NCBI RefSeq assembly: GCF_004360145.1
Contig: NZ_ML178712.1
Coordinates: 290,179 to 354,178, forward strand
Reading direction: 5' to 3'
Source of the DNA: Aliiroseovarius marinus
Lineage (GTDB): Bacteria > Pseudomonadota > Alphaproteobacteria > Rhodobacterales > Rhodobacteraceae
Length of the DNA: 64,000 bases
Within the stretch, counting starts at the first letter, position 1; each line of letters starts with the position of its first letter. A program made the translations under genes and the position numbers. The notes under the pieces are model-generated. The model was not told the DNA's origin and ran no database searches. It saw nothing but the letters and a program-made list of their open reading frames with translations. Positions 26,360-35,308 of this stretch are shown here, one piece after another.

Positions 26360-28611
26360 GCAAACTGCCCACCAAGAAGGCCATTCTGGACTGGATTTCC
26401 GAGAACCCGACCCAAACCGCAAAGCGCGACATCGCGCGGGCCTTTGGCATTCGCGGCGCGGCCCGGATCGACCTGAAGCGCATCCTAAAGGAACTCGAGG
26501 CCGAGGGGCATCTGCAGAAGCGCAAGAAGACCTATCGCGATGCAGACAAGCTGCCGCCCGTGTCTGTTTTGCGCGTCGAAGGGCCGGACGCGGACGGCGA
26601 TCTGTTTGCCCACCCGACCGAATGGACCGGCGAAGGTGCCGCGCCCCGCGTGCTTATGGTAGCAAAAGACGGCGACCCCGCGCTGGCGCAAGGCGAACGC
26701 ATTCTGGCCCGCCTGACCGAGGTGAAAGACGAACATCACGCCTATGAGGGTCGTCTGATCCGACGCATCGGCACCAACCCCCAGCGCATTCTGGGCATCT
26801 TCCGCAAGGGCTCGGAAGGCGGGAGGATCGTGCCTATCGACAAGGGCGTCGATAAGGAATGGATCGTTGCCCCCGGCGCGGAAGACGGCGCCAAGGATGG
26901 CGAGTTGGTCGAGGCACAGCGCTCGGGCCCCAAAGCGCGTATGGGCCTGCCCCGCGCCCGCATCGTGGCCCGCTTGGGCGATCCGACCGCGCCCAAGGCG
27001 GTCAGCCTGATCGCGATCCATCAGCACGGCATCCCCGACGCCTTCCCCGACCGTGTGATCGAAGAAGCCGATGCGCAGAAACCCGCGGGTCTGAAGAACC
27101 GCGAGGACCTGCGCCACCTGCCACTGATCACCATCGACCCGGCGGACGCACGCGACCATGACGACGCGGTCTATGCCCATGCTGACGACAACCCGAAGAA
27201 CCCCGGCGGGCACGTGGTCTGGGTCGCCATTGCTGACGTCGCGCATTACGTGACGCCCGGTTCCGCGCTGGATAACGAGGCGCGCAAGCGCGGCAACTCC
27301 AGCTATTTCCCTGACCGCGTGGTGCCGATGCTGCCCGACCGTTTGTCAGGCGATCTGTGCAGTCTGCACGAAGGCGTCCCGCGCGCCTGTCTGGCCGTCC
27401 GCATGGTTCTGGACGCGCAGGGCAACAAGAAAAGCCACAGCTTCATTCGCGGGCTGATGCAATCCCATGCGTCCTTGAATTATGCCGAGGTACAGGCCGC
27501 CCAAGACGGAGCGCCGAACGAGAAATGCGCGCCGCTAATGGACGACGTCATCGCGCCGCTTTACGCCGCCTACCGTTCGGCCAAACTGGCCCGCGAGGCA
27601 CGACAGCCGCTGGATCTTGACCTGCCCGAACGCAAGATCGTGCTGGGCGAGGACGGCAAAGTCGCCTCGATCGACTTCGCCGACCGCTTCGACGCGCATA
27701 AGCTGATCGAAGAGTTCATGATCCTCGCCAACGTCTCGGCCGCAGAAGAGTTGATGCGCCTGCAGCGCCCGCTTTTGTTTCGTGTGCACGAGGAACCCAG
27801 CCCCGAGAAACTGGAAGCGCTGCGCGAGGTCGCACAGGCGTCGGGCTTCACGCTGGCCAAAGGACAGGTTCTGCAAACCCGTCACCTGAACAGCCTGCTG
27901 GCACAGGCCGAGGGCAGCGAGTTTGACGAGCTGATCAACATCTCGACCCTACGGTCGATGACGCAGGCCTATTACTTCCCGGAGAACTTCGGGCATTTCG
28001 GGCTGTCGCTGCGGTCTTATGCCCACTTCACCTCGCCCATCCGGCGCTATTCCGACCTGATCGTGCACCGCGCTCTGGTGTCCGGCCATGGCTGGGGCGA
28101 TGACGGGCTGTCGCCGCAGGATATCGCCGGGTTGGAAGACACCGCCAAGCATATCTCGGAAACCGAGCGTCGCTCGATGCTGGCGGAGCGTGACACGACC
28201 GACCGCTATCTGGCAGCCTATCTGTCAGAACGCGTTGGGGGCGAATTTACCGGCCGCGTGTCCGGCATCGCGCGGTTCGGGCTATTCGTGAAACTGGACG
28301 ACAGCGGCGCGGACGGGCTGGTGCCGCTGAGTACGGTCGGCAACGAGTATTTCAACTACAACGCGGACGATCAGACCCTGACGGGTGAACGCTCGAACTT
28401 CACCCTAGGACTGGGACAGCGCGTCGTCGTGCGCCTGACCGAGGCGATCCCCACCACCGGCGGGCTGGCACTGGAACTGCTGGAAGTCGAAGGCCGCAAG
28501 CTGCCCCGCAGCTCTGCCCGCAAAGGGGGGAAATCTGGGCGCCGAAAACCCATGACCAGCGCCAAGCATAAATCCAAAATAAAGAAGAAGGTGAAACGAT
28601 CCCGGCGGTAG
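26356..28611 (+). CDS. rnr: ribonuclease R
   Basis: A 751-residue 3'-5' exoribonuclease. Domain order: a winged-helix N-terminus ([23 protein letters not shown]), cold-shock domains, the RNB catalytic domain ([15 protein letters not shown] with the metal Asp residues, and [10 protein letters not shown] further on), an S1 domain ([27 protein letters not shown]) and a very basic Lys-rich tail. The length fits RNase R. It is translationally coupled to dapE, an unusual partnership with no obvious shared function. Confidence 0.95.
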   Translation: MSKLPTKKAILDWISENPTQTAKRDIARAFGIRGAARIDLKRILKELEAEGHLQKRKKTYRDADKLPPVSVLRVEGPDADGDLFAHPTEWTGEGAAPRVLMVAKDGDPALAQGERILARLTEVKDEHHAYEGRLIRRIGTNPQRILGIFRKGSEGGRIVPIDKGVDKEWIVAPGAEDGAKDGELVEAQRSGPKARMGLPRARIVARLGDPTAPKAVSLIAIHQHGIPDAFPDRVIEEADAQKPAGLKNREDLRHLPLITIDPADARDHDDAVYAHADDNPKNPGGHVVWVAIADVAHYVTPGSALDNEARKRGNSSYFPDRVVPMLPDRLSGDLCSLHEGVPRACLAVRMVLDAQGNKKSHSFIRGLMQSHASLNYAEVQAAQDGAPNEKCAPLMDDVIAPLYAAYRSAKLAREARQPLDLDLPERKIVLGEDGKVASIDFADRFDAHKLIEEFMILANVSAAEELMRLQRPLLFRVHEEPSPEKLEALREVAQASGFTLAKGQVLQTRHLNSLLAQAEGSEFDELINISTLRSMTQAYYFPENFGHFGLSLRSYAHFTSPIRRYSDLIVHRALVSGHGWGDDGLSPQDIAGLEDTAKHISETERRSMLAERDTTDRYLAAYLSERVGGEFTGRVSGIARFGLFVKLDDSGADGLVPLSTVGNEYFNYNADDQTLTGERSNFTLGLGQRVVVRLTEAIPTTGGLALELLEVEGRKLPRSSARKGGKSGRRKPMTSAKHKSKIKKKVKRSRR

Positions 28612-28625
28612 CGTCGGATGGAAAT

Positions 28626-29789
28626 GTGAGGTCGAATGTGACGGAAACATTTGGGGACGTAGAGAATCGCTTTGATCAGTGGCGCGAGCGCTACATTGAA
28701 AAGGCAGCACAATCCGGGGTCTCGGGCGAGACCCTAGAGCGTGCGAAGCCGTATTTGGTGTTGGATCCCGACATTCATGCGCGGCAATCCAATCAAGCTG
28801 AATTCGCGCTGAACATCTCTGACTACCTGGATCGTGTCGTCACCCTGCAGCGGGTCAGCAAAGGCCGCGCCACCTTCCGCAATCAGCGACAGATCCTGAA
28901 CGACATCGCCGAAGCCTACCGCGTGGATCCGCAGGTCATTCTGGCGATCTGGGGGGTCGAGACCGATTATGGCCGCGTGCGGGGCGAACATTCCGTTCTG
29001 ACCGCATTAGGCAATCTGGCCCATAACGGCCATCGCGCAGATTTCTTTGAAACCGAGCTGACCACCGCCCTATCGATCATCGATGGGGGCCATGTGGAGG
29101 CCGATGCGATGCTTGGATCTTGGGCCGGCGCGATGGGGCATGGGCAGTTCATGCCGTCCAGTTTCCTAAGTTTCGCCGTGGATCATGACCGAGACGGCAG
29201 GCGTGACATCTGGTCGAACGATCCGACCGACGGGCTGGCCTCGATCGCGAATTATCTTGCCCAGCACGACTGGCATGAAAGCCAGCCTTGGGGGATTGAG
29301 GTCCTGTTGCCCGACGGGTTTGATTTCACACAGACCGGTCCCGAACATCGCCTTCCCATTTCCGATTGGAATGGCGTCGGGGTGCGCACGATGGAGGGAA
29401 CGGCTCTGCCGGATTACGGCGACGCCTCGGTGCTCTGCCCCTCGGGCGCGGCGGGTCCGGCGTTTCTGGTCAACCACAATTTCCATGTGATCCTGACCTA
29501 TAACCGGGCCGAGGCCTACGGCATTGCCGTCGGGCACCTGTCCGACCGCTTGGCCGGATCTCGGGACAAGATCACCCCTTGCCCCGAAGGCCTGACACCC
29601 CTGACGCGCAGCCAGATGGCCGAGCTTCAGGCACGCCTGACGGCCGCCGGGTATGACACGCAAGGGGCAGACGGCTTTACCGGCCCCAATACGCGTGCAG
29701 CACTCCGTGCCTATCAAAGCGCGAATGGGCAAGTGCCGGATGGATTTGCGACGCTCGACTTAATGAACGGGCTCATCCAAAGCGCCTGA
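28626..29789 (+). CDS. lytic murein transglycosylase, MltB type
   Basis: A peptidoglycan lytic transglycosylase of about 387 residues. The MltB-like domain has the catalytic Glu in IWGVETDYGRVRGEH and the segment LGSWAGAMGHGQFMPSSFLSF. A C-terminal peptidoglycan-binding domain starts at MAELQARLTAAGYD and ends ALRAYQSANG. Unusually no hydrophobic signal peptide is visible: the N-terminus begins with charged residues, and an in-frame stop (ATG GAA ATG TGA context) blocks upstream extension. The start is GTG at 28626 or GTG at 28638. Either it uses a cryptic export signal or the 5' end has been altered. Confidence 0.82.
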   Translation: MRSNVTETFGDVENRFDQWRERYIEKAAQSGVSGETLERAKPYLVLDPDIHARQSNQAEFALNISDYLDRVVTLQRVSKGRATFRNQRQILNDIAEAYRVDPQVILAIWGVETDYGRVRGEHSVLTALGNLAHNGHRADFFETELTTALSIIDGGHVEADAMLGSWAGAMGHGQFMPSSFLSFAVDHDRDGRRDIWSNDPTDGLASIANYLAQHDWHESQPWGIEVLLPDGFDFTQTGPEHRLPISDWNGVGVRTMEGTALPDYGDASVLCPSGAAGPAFLVNHNFHVILTYNRAEAYGIAVGHLSDRLAGSRDKITPCPEGLTPLTRSQMAELQARLTAAGYDTQGADGFTGPNTRAALRAYQSANGQVPDGFATLDLMNGLIQSA

Positions 29790-29801
29790 CTCATTGCCGC
29801 A

Positions 29802-29822
29802 TTTTCTTGCCAGAAATATCCC
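29802..29822 (-). repeat. dispersed intergenic repeat, copy B
   Basis: On the minus strand this reads GGGATATTTCTGGCAAGAAAA. It matches the plus-strand element at 30918-30938 at 19 of 21 bases. The two copies point inward at the metallo-beta-lactamase-fold gene between them. Confidence 0.7.
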
Positions 29823-29841
29823 GGGGTGAGCGCGCAGCGCG

Positions 29842-29857
29842 AGGGGCAGAGCCCCTT
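29842..29857 (-). terminator. short GC-rich hairpin after the MBL-fold gene
   Basis: AGGGGC at 29842-29847 pairs with GCCCCT at 29851-29856 around a three-base loop, eleven bases past the stop of the minus-strand gene. It is followed by a CG-palindrome-rich stretch and the dispersed repeat rather than a T-run. Confidence 0.4.
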
Positions 29858-29868
29858 ACCCGCATCGT

Positions 29869-30816
29869 TTATTCGAATTCCATCTCGGCATAGACCTGAC
29901 CCGCGTTCTTGGTGGCCAGTTCTTCAAACGTATCGTGGTGTTCGAACGGGGACTGGTCGACGTAATAGGCTTCGTCCAGCGTACCGCCCTCTTCCAACAG
30001 TTTGCCAACCTCACCGCGCAGGTGTTTCAGATAGTCGATCGTGTGCGCCTCAACCTGCGCCATGTTGGTCGGGTAACCGTGGCCCGGGATTACATAGGTC
30101 GCGCCGATGGGGGCAAAAACGGTCTCCCACGTTTCGATCCAGCAGCTGGTGCAGGTGTCTTCAAAAATGGGCGGGATGCGGTTGTGAAAGGCCATGTCCC
30201 CCGCGATCATCAGGCTGTCTTCGGGGATCCAAACCTGAATGTCACCGGGGCTGTGGGCGGGGCCGGAATAAAGCACCTCGATGGTTTTGCCGCCCATCGT
30301 GATGACCTCTTTTTCCTCAAAGGTGCGGGTCGGACCCATCGGCTCGGTGCCCTCCCAGTTTTCCTGCGCATAACGCTTCATGCCTTCAAACAGCTGCCCT
30401 GCGTATTCTTCAAACTCGTGGGCGGCGTCCACATGGGCCAGCACCTCGACACCCTGATTGATCCAATAGTTGTTGCCCAACATCGCGTGGCCCTGCCCGT
30501 TCTCGTTAATCACAAGCTTCACGGGTTGGTCGGTGATGGCTTTGATCTCAGAATGCAGCGCCTCGGCCAGTTTATAGTTCGCGCCCGCATTCACCACGAT
30601 CACGCCGTCGCCAGTGACGATGAAGGACAAGTTGTTGTTATGACCCACGTTTTCATAGGTGGGCGGCGCGGTCGCACCGATGGCGGACCAGATGTTCGGG
30701 ATCACCTCGACCGGTTTTTCATACAGGACTGAGTCCGGGTACTGGTCGGCGATGTCTTCGTCCGCCAGCGCGGGCAGGGCAAGACAGGTCAGGATGGCGG
30801 TGGTGATGCGAAACAT
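29869..30816 (-). CDS. secreted metallo-beta-lactamase-fold protein with degenerate metal motif
   Basis: A 315-residue protein with a signal peptide (residues 1-18, ending ALADED) and an MBL fold. The normal first metal motif H-x-H-x-D-H is replaced by NENGQGH in VINENGQGHAMLGN, so most ligands of site 1 are lost. Downstream elements remain: SGPAHSPGDIQVWIP, IAGDMAFHNR and VIPGHGYPTN. Similar secreted proteins occur near sulfur- or quinoprotein-related genes, but there is no such neighbour here. The C-terminal region has a Cys pair in EDTCTSCW. The function is unknown; it may bind one metal or none. Confidence 0.75.
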   Translation of the reverse strand: MFRITTAILTCLALPALADEDIADQYPDSVLYEKPVEVIPNIWSAIGATAPPTYENVGHNNNLSFIVTGDGVIVVNAGANYKLAEALHSEIKAITDQPVKLVINENGQGHAMLGNNYWINQGVEVLAHVDAAHEFEEYAGQLFEGMKRYAQENWEGTEPMGPTRTFEEKEVITMGGKTIEVLYSGPAHSPGDIQVWIPEDSLMIAGDMAFHNRIPPIFEDTCTSCWIETWETVFAPIGATYVIPGHGYPTNMAQVEAHTIDYLKHLRGEVGKLLEEGGTLDEAYYVDQSPFEHHDTFEELATKNAGQVYAEMEFE

Positions 30817-30888
30817 GGGATCCTCCGAAAATCAGCTCCGGATAGATTGTCACATTCGCATGTGTTGTTCTAGCAAAAAGAGAACGTG

Positions 30889-30920
30889 CCCCGCCGAGGG
30901 ATTATAGGCCTCCGGCGGGG
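30889..30920 (-). terminator. hairpin between rpe and the MBL-fold gene
   Basis: CCCCGCCG at 30889-30896 pairs with CGGCGGGG at 30913-30920, with further AGG/CCT pairing inside. It lies 24 bases past the rpe stop on the minus strand and runs directly into the GGGATATTT repeat. Confidence 0.55.
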
Positions 30921-30938
30921 ATATTTCCGACAAGAAAA
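30918..30938 (+). repeat. dispersed intergenic repeat, copy A
   Basis: GGGATATTTCCGACAAGAAAA on the plus strand. It is near-identical to the inverted copy at 29802-29822 and is attached to a GC-rich hairpin at 30889-30920. Confidence 0.7.
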
Positions 30939-30943
30939 AGAGG

Positions 30944-31636
30944 TCAGCCTTGCACGGCGGCAGCAGCGTCGCGCAGGGCGCGGATGTTGTCGCCATAAAC
31001 CTCGGGCGTATCGACCGAGCCGCCTTTGAACACGGCCGAGCCTGCGACGAAGCAGTCCGCACCAGCCTCGACCAGCGGGCCGATGGTGGTAGGGTCAACG
31101 CCGCCGTCCACTTGGATGTGGATGTCGCGATCACCGATCATCTCGCGCACTTGGCGCACTTTCTCGACCGAGGACGGGATGAATTTCTGACCACCAAAGC
31201 CTGGGTTCACGCTCATCACCAGCACCATGTCGCAAAGCGGCAGCAGGTGTTCGATCACGGACGCAGGGGTGCCGGGGTTCAGGCTGATGCCCGCCTTGGC
31301 ACCCGTGGCCTTGATGGCCTGCAGGGTGCGGTGCGGATGGGGGCCGGCTTCGTAATGGGCAACGATCATGTCGGCGCCCGCGTCGGCATAGGCCTGAATA
31401 TAGGGATCGACGGGGGCGATCATCAGGTGCACGTCCATGAAGGTTTTCACGTGCGGGCGGAAGGCTTTCACGGCGGGCGGGCCAAAGGTCAGGTTCGGCA
31501 CGAAATGGCCGTCCATCACGTCGACGTGCACCCAGTCGGCACCTTGCGCTTCGATGGCTTGGATTTCCTGACCAAAGTTGGCGAAATCAGCAGAAAGGAT
31601 CGACGGCGCGATCTTGATGGAACGATCAAAGGACAT
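30944..31636 (-). CDS. rpe: ribulose-phosphate 3-epimerase
   Basis: A 230-residue TIM-barrel enzyme interconverting ribulose 5-phosphate and xylulose 5-phosphate. Catalytic and metal residues are visible: [14 protein letters not shown] near the start, [40 protein letters not shown], and [11 protein letters not shown]. It is present as a single gene, preceded by a small secreted protein gene and rppH on the same strand. Confidence 0.97.
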   Translation of the reverse strand: MSFDRSIKIAPSILSADFANFGQEIQAIEAQGADWVHVDVMDGHFVPNLTFGPPAVKAFRPHVKTFMDVHLMIAPVDPYIQAYADAGADMIVAHYEAGPHPHRTLQAIKATGAKAGISLNPGTPASVIEHLLPLCDMVLVMSVNPGFGGQKFIPSSVEKVRQVREMIGDRDIHIQVDGGVDPTTIGPLVEAGADCFVAGSAVFKGGSVDTPEVYGDNIRALRDAAAAVQG

Positions 31637-31723
31637 GGGGGCCTCCGGGCAGCATGGATTTGCCGCCCTTATAGAGGGTTTCGCGCGTTTGCGAAGGGTG
31701 AAAGCGCGCCCTGTCCGTTATGG

Positions 31724-32215
31724 TTAGCGGAAAGGCAATTCCGGGTCACAACGTTCACCCCGAAGGCAGGCGGTGACTTTGGATAGGGTCTCGTCGTCGG
31801 GGTCTGGGAAGGCGAAGCCGCCGCATGGGTTGGTTTCCAGCAAATAGCCGTCGCCCACTTTCTTCAGATAGACCAGATAGTCTGCCCCATTGCTCAACCC
31901 CGAACACCACGGCCCGTAGCATTGCACGTTGATGTCAATGTCACGCACGAACTGCGCGGTGAACCCGGCGCGGGTCAGGGCTTGGCCGTCGATGCGTCCG
32001 GTCAGGAAGTTGTCGGGTTTGACGTCTTCCTGATGGTCCCAGTCCACCTTGGGCAGCTTGCTTTCATCGAAGCGCAGCGTGCCGTGGGCGACCACATAGG
32101 CGTCATCCGAATCTGCCGCATCGTTATACGCGGCAATGGCGTTATAGGGCCGGCACGAAAGGGCCGAAGCGGCAGTGGGCACCGCCATCACAATCGCCAA
32201 TAACAAAGCACGCAT
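31724..32215 (-). CDS. small secreted protein, cysteine-containing
   Basis: A 163-residue protein with a clear signal peptide ([20 protein letters not shown]). The mature part has six Cys (SCRPYN, VQCYGPWCSG, NPCGG, TACLRGERCD), likely in disulfides. I do not recognise a family with certainty. The ATG at 32215 overlaps the rppH stop by one base, so it is co-translated with that gene. Confidence 0.65.
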   Translation of the reverse strand: MRALLLAIVMAVPTAASALSCRPYNAIAAYNDAADSDDAYVVAHGTLRFDESKLPKVDWDHQEDVKPDNFLTGRIDGQALTRAGFTAQFVRDIDINVQCYGPWCSGLSNGADYLVYLKKVGDGYLLETNPCGGFAFPDPDDETLSKVTACLRGERCDPELPFR

Positions 32216-32709
32216 TACAGATACTCCTGAAATCCTTCCATCACCTTGGCATAGATTTCGCGTTTGAAGGGCACGATATTGTCGACGACCTCGTTTGTGG
32301 CCATCCATTGCCAACGGCTGAATTCGGGATGGTCGGTTTCGATGTTCACCTGTGCGTCGTCGCCGTGGAACCGCAGAAGGAACCAGCGCTGTTTCTGGCC
32401 GCGATATCGTCCCTTCCAGATCTTCGGCACGATGTCATGGGGCAGGTCATAGGGCAGCCAGTCGGGCAGCTCGGCCTCGATCGTCACAAGGTCTGCGGTG
32501 ATGCCGGTTTCTTCCCACAGCTCGCGCAGGGCGGCGTCGCGGGGGTCTTCGCCGTCATCCACCCCACCCTGAGGCATCTGCCACGCGGTCTGCGTGCCCA
32601 GCTTGGGTGCGTCCAGACGTTGGCCGACAAACGCCTTGCCGTCGGCGTTCAGGATCATGATGCCCACGCAGGGACGATAGGGAAGTTTTAGGATCTCTTC
32701 GGGGGTCAT
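32215..32709 (-). CDS. rppH: RNA pyrophosphohydrolase (Nudix)
   Basis: A 164-residue Nudix hydrolase that removes pyrophosphate from the 5' end of transcripts and so starts mRNA decay. The Nudix box [23 protein letters not shown] is intact. The N-terminal [21 protein letters not shown] and the segment [14 protein letters not shown] are typical of the RppH/NudH group. It lies downstream of the gpmI-envC-ctpA group, separated by a terminator. Confidence 0.93.
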   Translation of the reverse strand: MTPEEILKLPYRPCVGIMILNADGKAFVGQRLDAPKLGTQTAWQMPQGGVDDGEDPRDAALRELWEETGITADLVTIEAELPDWLPYDLPHDIVPKIWKGRYRGQKQRWFLLRFHGDDAQVNIETDHPEFSRWQWMATNEVVDNIVPFKREIYAKVMEGFQEYL

Positions 32710-32757
32710 CGGGGCCTCGTCTTTTTCGCGACCCTAACGGGCAGCGCGCCAAAGGAA

Positions 32758-32783
32758 AAGGGCCACCCGAGAGGGCGGCCCTT
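32758..32783 (-). terminator. terminator after ctpA
   Basis: AAGGGCC at 32758-32764 pairs with GGCCCTT at 32777-32783, with an inner CCC/GGG stem and a GAGA loop; one mismatch. It is 20 bases past the ctpA stop, with a T-containing tail on the minus strand. Confidence 0.75.
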
Positions 32784-32802
32784 GATGTTCATATGACAGG
32801 GA

Positions 32803-34137
32803 TTATTCGGTTCCCTTGATCGCCGACAGGCCCTTGATCAGATCGACCGCGTAGGACAGTTGGAAGTCCTCGTCGCGCAGCTTGGCGGCCTCTTCGGCGG
32901 CTTCGCGTTCTTCTTCGATCTGGCGGCGTTCGTCATCGGACAGGCTGTCGTTGTTCAGGCTGCCGCGCAGATCGGCTTCGCTGCGCTGACGGCCGTTATC
33001 CTGATCCTCATCCTCGCTTTCGGGCTGACGCGGCGGTTGTTCCACCACGATGTCGGGCGACACGCCCAGCGCCTGGATCGAGCGGCCCGACGGCGTGTAG
33101 TAGCGCGCGGTGGTCAGGCGCATGGCACCTTCGGACGCCACCGGCATCACCGTCTGGACCGAGCCCTTGCCGAAGCTTTTCGTGCCAACGACGATGGCGC
33201 GGCGGTGATCTTGCAGGGCGCCAGCCACAATCTCGGACGCCGAGGCCGAGCCGCCATTGATCAGCACCACGATCGGTTTACCCTCGGCCAGATCGCCGTC
33301 TTGCGCGTTCACACGCTCGCTTTCTTCCGGGTTGCGACCGCGGGTCGACACGATCTCGCCACTGTTCAGGAAAGCGTCGGACACGGCGATGGCTTGGGTC
33401 AGCAGACCGCCGGGGTTGTTGCGCAGATCCAGCACGACGCCTTCGACGTTCTCAAATCCGCCCAGCGCTTCGACCTCGCGGGCCAGACCGTCGGCCATGT
33501 TGGGATAGGTCTGGTCGTTGAAGGTGGTGACGCGCAGCACAACCGTATTGCCGACGGTGCGGGCGGTGGCGGCGGTCAGCTTGATCGTGTCGCGGATGAT
33601 CGAGACGTCGAACGGTTCATCCACGCCTTCACGCACGACGGTGATGATGATTTCCGACCCGACCGGACCGCGCAGCTTGTTCACCGCCTCGTCCAGCGTC
33701 AGACCCAGCAGGCTTTCGCCATCCACATGGGTGATATAATCGCCGGTCTCCATCCCCGCGTCATCGGCAGGGGTGCCATCCATCGGCGAGACCACGCGCA
33801 CGAAGCCCTCTTCCTGCGTCACTTCGATGCCCAGACCGCCGAACGACCCACGGGTCTGCACGCGCATATCGGCGGCGTCCTTGGGCGACAGATAGCTGGA
33901 GTGCGGATCAAGCGAGGACAGCATACCGTCGATGGCAGCCTCGATCAGATCGCCGGGTTCGACCTCTTCCACATACTGCGCGCGGATGCGTTCGAAAATA
34001 TCGCCAAACAGGTCAAGCTGCTCGTATACCGAAGCGTTTTCGCTGGCGTCCTGCGCGACCAGGGGGCCGGCAACCTGTGTGGTCAGAATGGCGCCTGCCA
34101 AGGTTCCGCCCAGCGCGGCCATCACGAGTTTTTTCAT
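32803..34137 (-). CDS. ctpA: C-terminal processing protease (S41)
   Basis: A 444-residue periplasmic serine protease. It has an N-terminal signal segment (MKKLVMAALGGTLAGAILTT), a PDZ domain (GSFGGLGIEVTQEEGFVRV to HVDGESLLGLTLDEAV), and the S41 core with the Ser/Lys dyad in NGGSASASEIVAGALQDH and GTKSFGKGSVQ. The C-terminal acidic coil (EEEREAAEEAAKLRDED) is typical. These proteases trim periplasmic proteins, including murein hydrolases. It begins four bases after the EnvC-like gene, suggesting shared control of cell-wall turnover. Confidence 0.92.
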   Translation of the reverse strand: MKKLVMAALGGTLAGAILTTQVAGPLVAQDASENASVYEQLDLFGDIFERIRAQYVEEVEPGDLIEAAIDGMLSSLDPHSSYLSPKDAADMRVQTRGSFGGLGIEVTQEEGFVRVVSPMDGTPADDAGMETGDYITHVDGESLLGLTLDEAVNKLRGPVGSEIIITVVREGVDEPFDVSIIRDTIKLTAATARTVGNTVVLRVTTFNDQTYPNMADGLAREVEALGGFENVEGVVLDLRNNPGGLLTQAIAVSDAFLNSGEIVSTRGRNPEESERVNAQDGDLAEGKPIVVLINGGSASASEIVAGALQDHRRAIVVGTKSFGKGSVQTVMPVASEGAMRLTTARYYTPSGRSIQALGVSPDIVVEQPPRQPESEDEDQDNGRQRSEADLRGSLNNDSLSDDERRQIEEEREAAEEAAKLRDEDFQLSYAVDLIKGLSAIKGTE

Positions 34138-34141
34138 TCCA

Positions 34142-35308
34142 TCATTCCTTGCCTGCCGCGAACCAAGTCGTGGGATCCACGGGCTTTCCGTCATATCTTA
34201 GCTCTATATAAAGCGTTTCCGAGCGTTCTGCGCCAGTTCCTTCCTCCGCAGCGATCAAAAACGCTTGATCATCGCCTGAACTGGCCGCCGGATCGGCCCC
34301 GCCCATCAGCCCAACAGGCGCACCTTGGGCCAGCACTTCGCCAACGTCTCCGTACAGCTGCCCCAGCCCGGCCAGCACCAGAAGGTAACCGTCACCGGGC
34401 TCCAGAATGGCGACGTTACCATAGTCCAAGAGCGGGCCAAGATAGCGGATCGTGGCGGGCCACGGGGTTGTGACAATCGACAAGGGGCGCGTGGCGACAA
34501 TCAGGCCGGGGCGCTGAATGCCCGCCGCATCACGTTCACCGTAGCCGCGCAGCACGCGGCCCAGAACCGGCATGGCGAGCCGCCCGCGCGCCGATGCGAA
34601 ATCAGGCAGCGCCGTCGCGCTGGCAGTGGCTTTCGGGTCGGACATCAGCCCTTGGGCGAAGCTGGCTAATGTGTCCGCGCTTTCCACAAGGGTTTTCATC
34701 CTTGCCTCGTCCGCAACAAAACGGCGGGGCAGTTCGGTGCGGCGGGCGAGCGCAAGGCTCAGTTCAAATCGCGCTTCCTGCACGCCGGTCAGGCCGGTTT
34801 GCAGCGTGTCCACCGCGTTCTCCTGCAACGCGCGCAGGGTGCGTTGTTCTTCCAAACGGGCGCGCAGATCTTCTGCCTGTGCTTGTAGGGCCGGCGTCAC
34901 CTCGGACAGGATCATGCCAGATCGCGCGGTGCCAAGGGGGCCAGACGGGTGGATCAACAGCGCAGGTTCGGGCGCTTTTCCGATGGTTTGTAGCACGCCC
35001 AAAAGCTGGCCCAGACGGTCGCGCTCGGCTTCGAACGCCGCTTCCAGCGCCGCTTCGCGCAGATTGATGCGGCGTAGCCCGTCGCGCAGGGCTGACAGGC
35101 CTTCCTCATACGCTTGCACGGTTTGGGTCAGGGCCGCGATGCGATCCCCGGATTTCTCAGCGTCTTGCAGGGCTTGGGTGGCGACCTCAAGCTGAACCAT
35201 CGCCGCGCGGGCGGTCAGGGTCGGATCGGATTGCGCCGCCAACGGCCCGGCCGCGCAGGCCAAGGCAAGGCCCGCCAGAAGGGGCTGGAGGGCGCGGCGC
35301 AAGATCAC
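34142..35308 (-). CDS. envC: EnvC-like murein hydrolase activator, degenerate LytM
   Basis: A 388-residue periplasmic protein: signal peptide (to about residue 26), long coiled coil (residues about 30-240), and a C-terminal LytM/M23 domain. The metal ligands of active M23 peptidases are gone: the site normally H-x3-D reads as YGERDAAGIQRPGLIVA, and H-x-H-like positions read LVLAGLGQLYG. That matches EnvC-type activators, which turn on amidases rather than cut peptidoglycan. The GTG start overlaps the gpmI stop (GTGA). It is placed between gpmI and ctpA, a common alphaproteobacterial order. Confidence 0.88.
   Translation of the reverse strand: MILRRALQPLLAGLALACAAGPLAAQSDPTLTARAAMVQLEVATQALQDAEKSGDRIAALTQTVQAYEEGLSALRDGLRRINLREAALEAAFEAERDRLGQLLGVLQTIGKAPEPALLIHPSGPLGTARSGMILSEVTPALQAQAEDLRARLEEQRTLRALQENAVDTLQTGLTGVQEARFELSLALARRTELPRRFVADEARMKTLVESADTLASFAQGLMSDPKATASATALPDFASARGRLAMPVLGRVLRGYGERDAAGIQRPGLIVATRPLSIVTTPWPATIRYLGPLLDYGNVAILEPGDGYLLVLAGLGQLYGDVGEVLAQGAPVGLMGGADPAASSGDDQAFLIAAEEGTGAERSETLYIELRYDGKPVDPTTWFAAGKE

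Noticed and set aside
32860-34473. Plus-strand open frame of over 500 codons opposite ctpA and envC
   Set aside because: Composition is His/Arg-rich nonsense and the minus-strand genes have clear motifs; antisense artefact.
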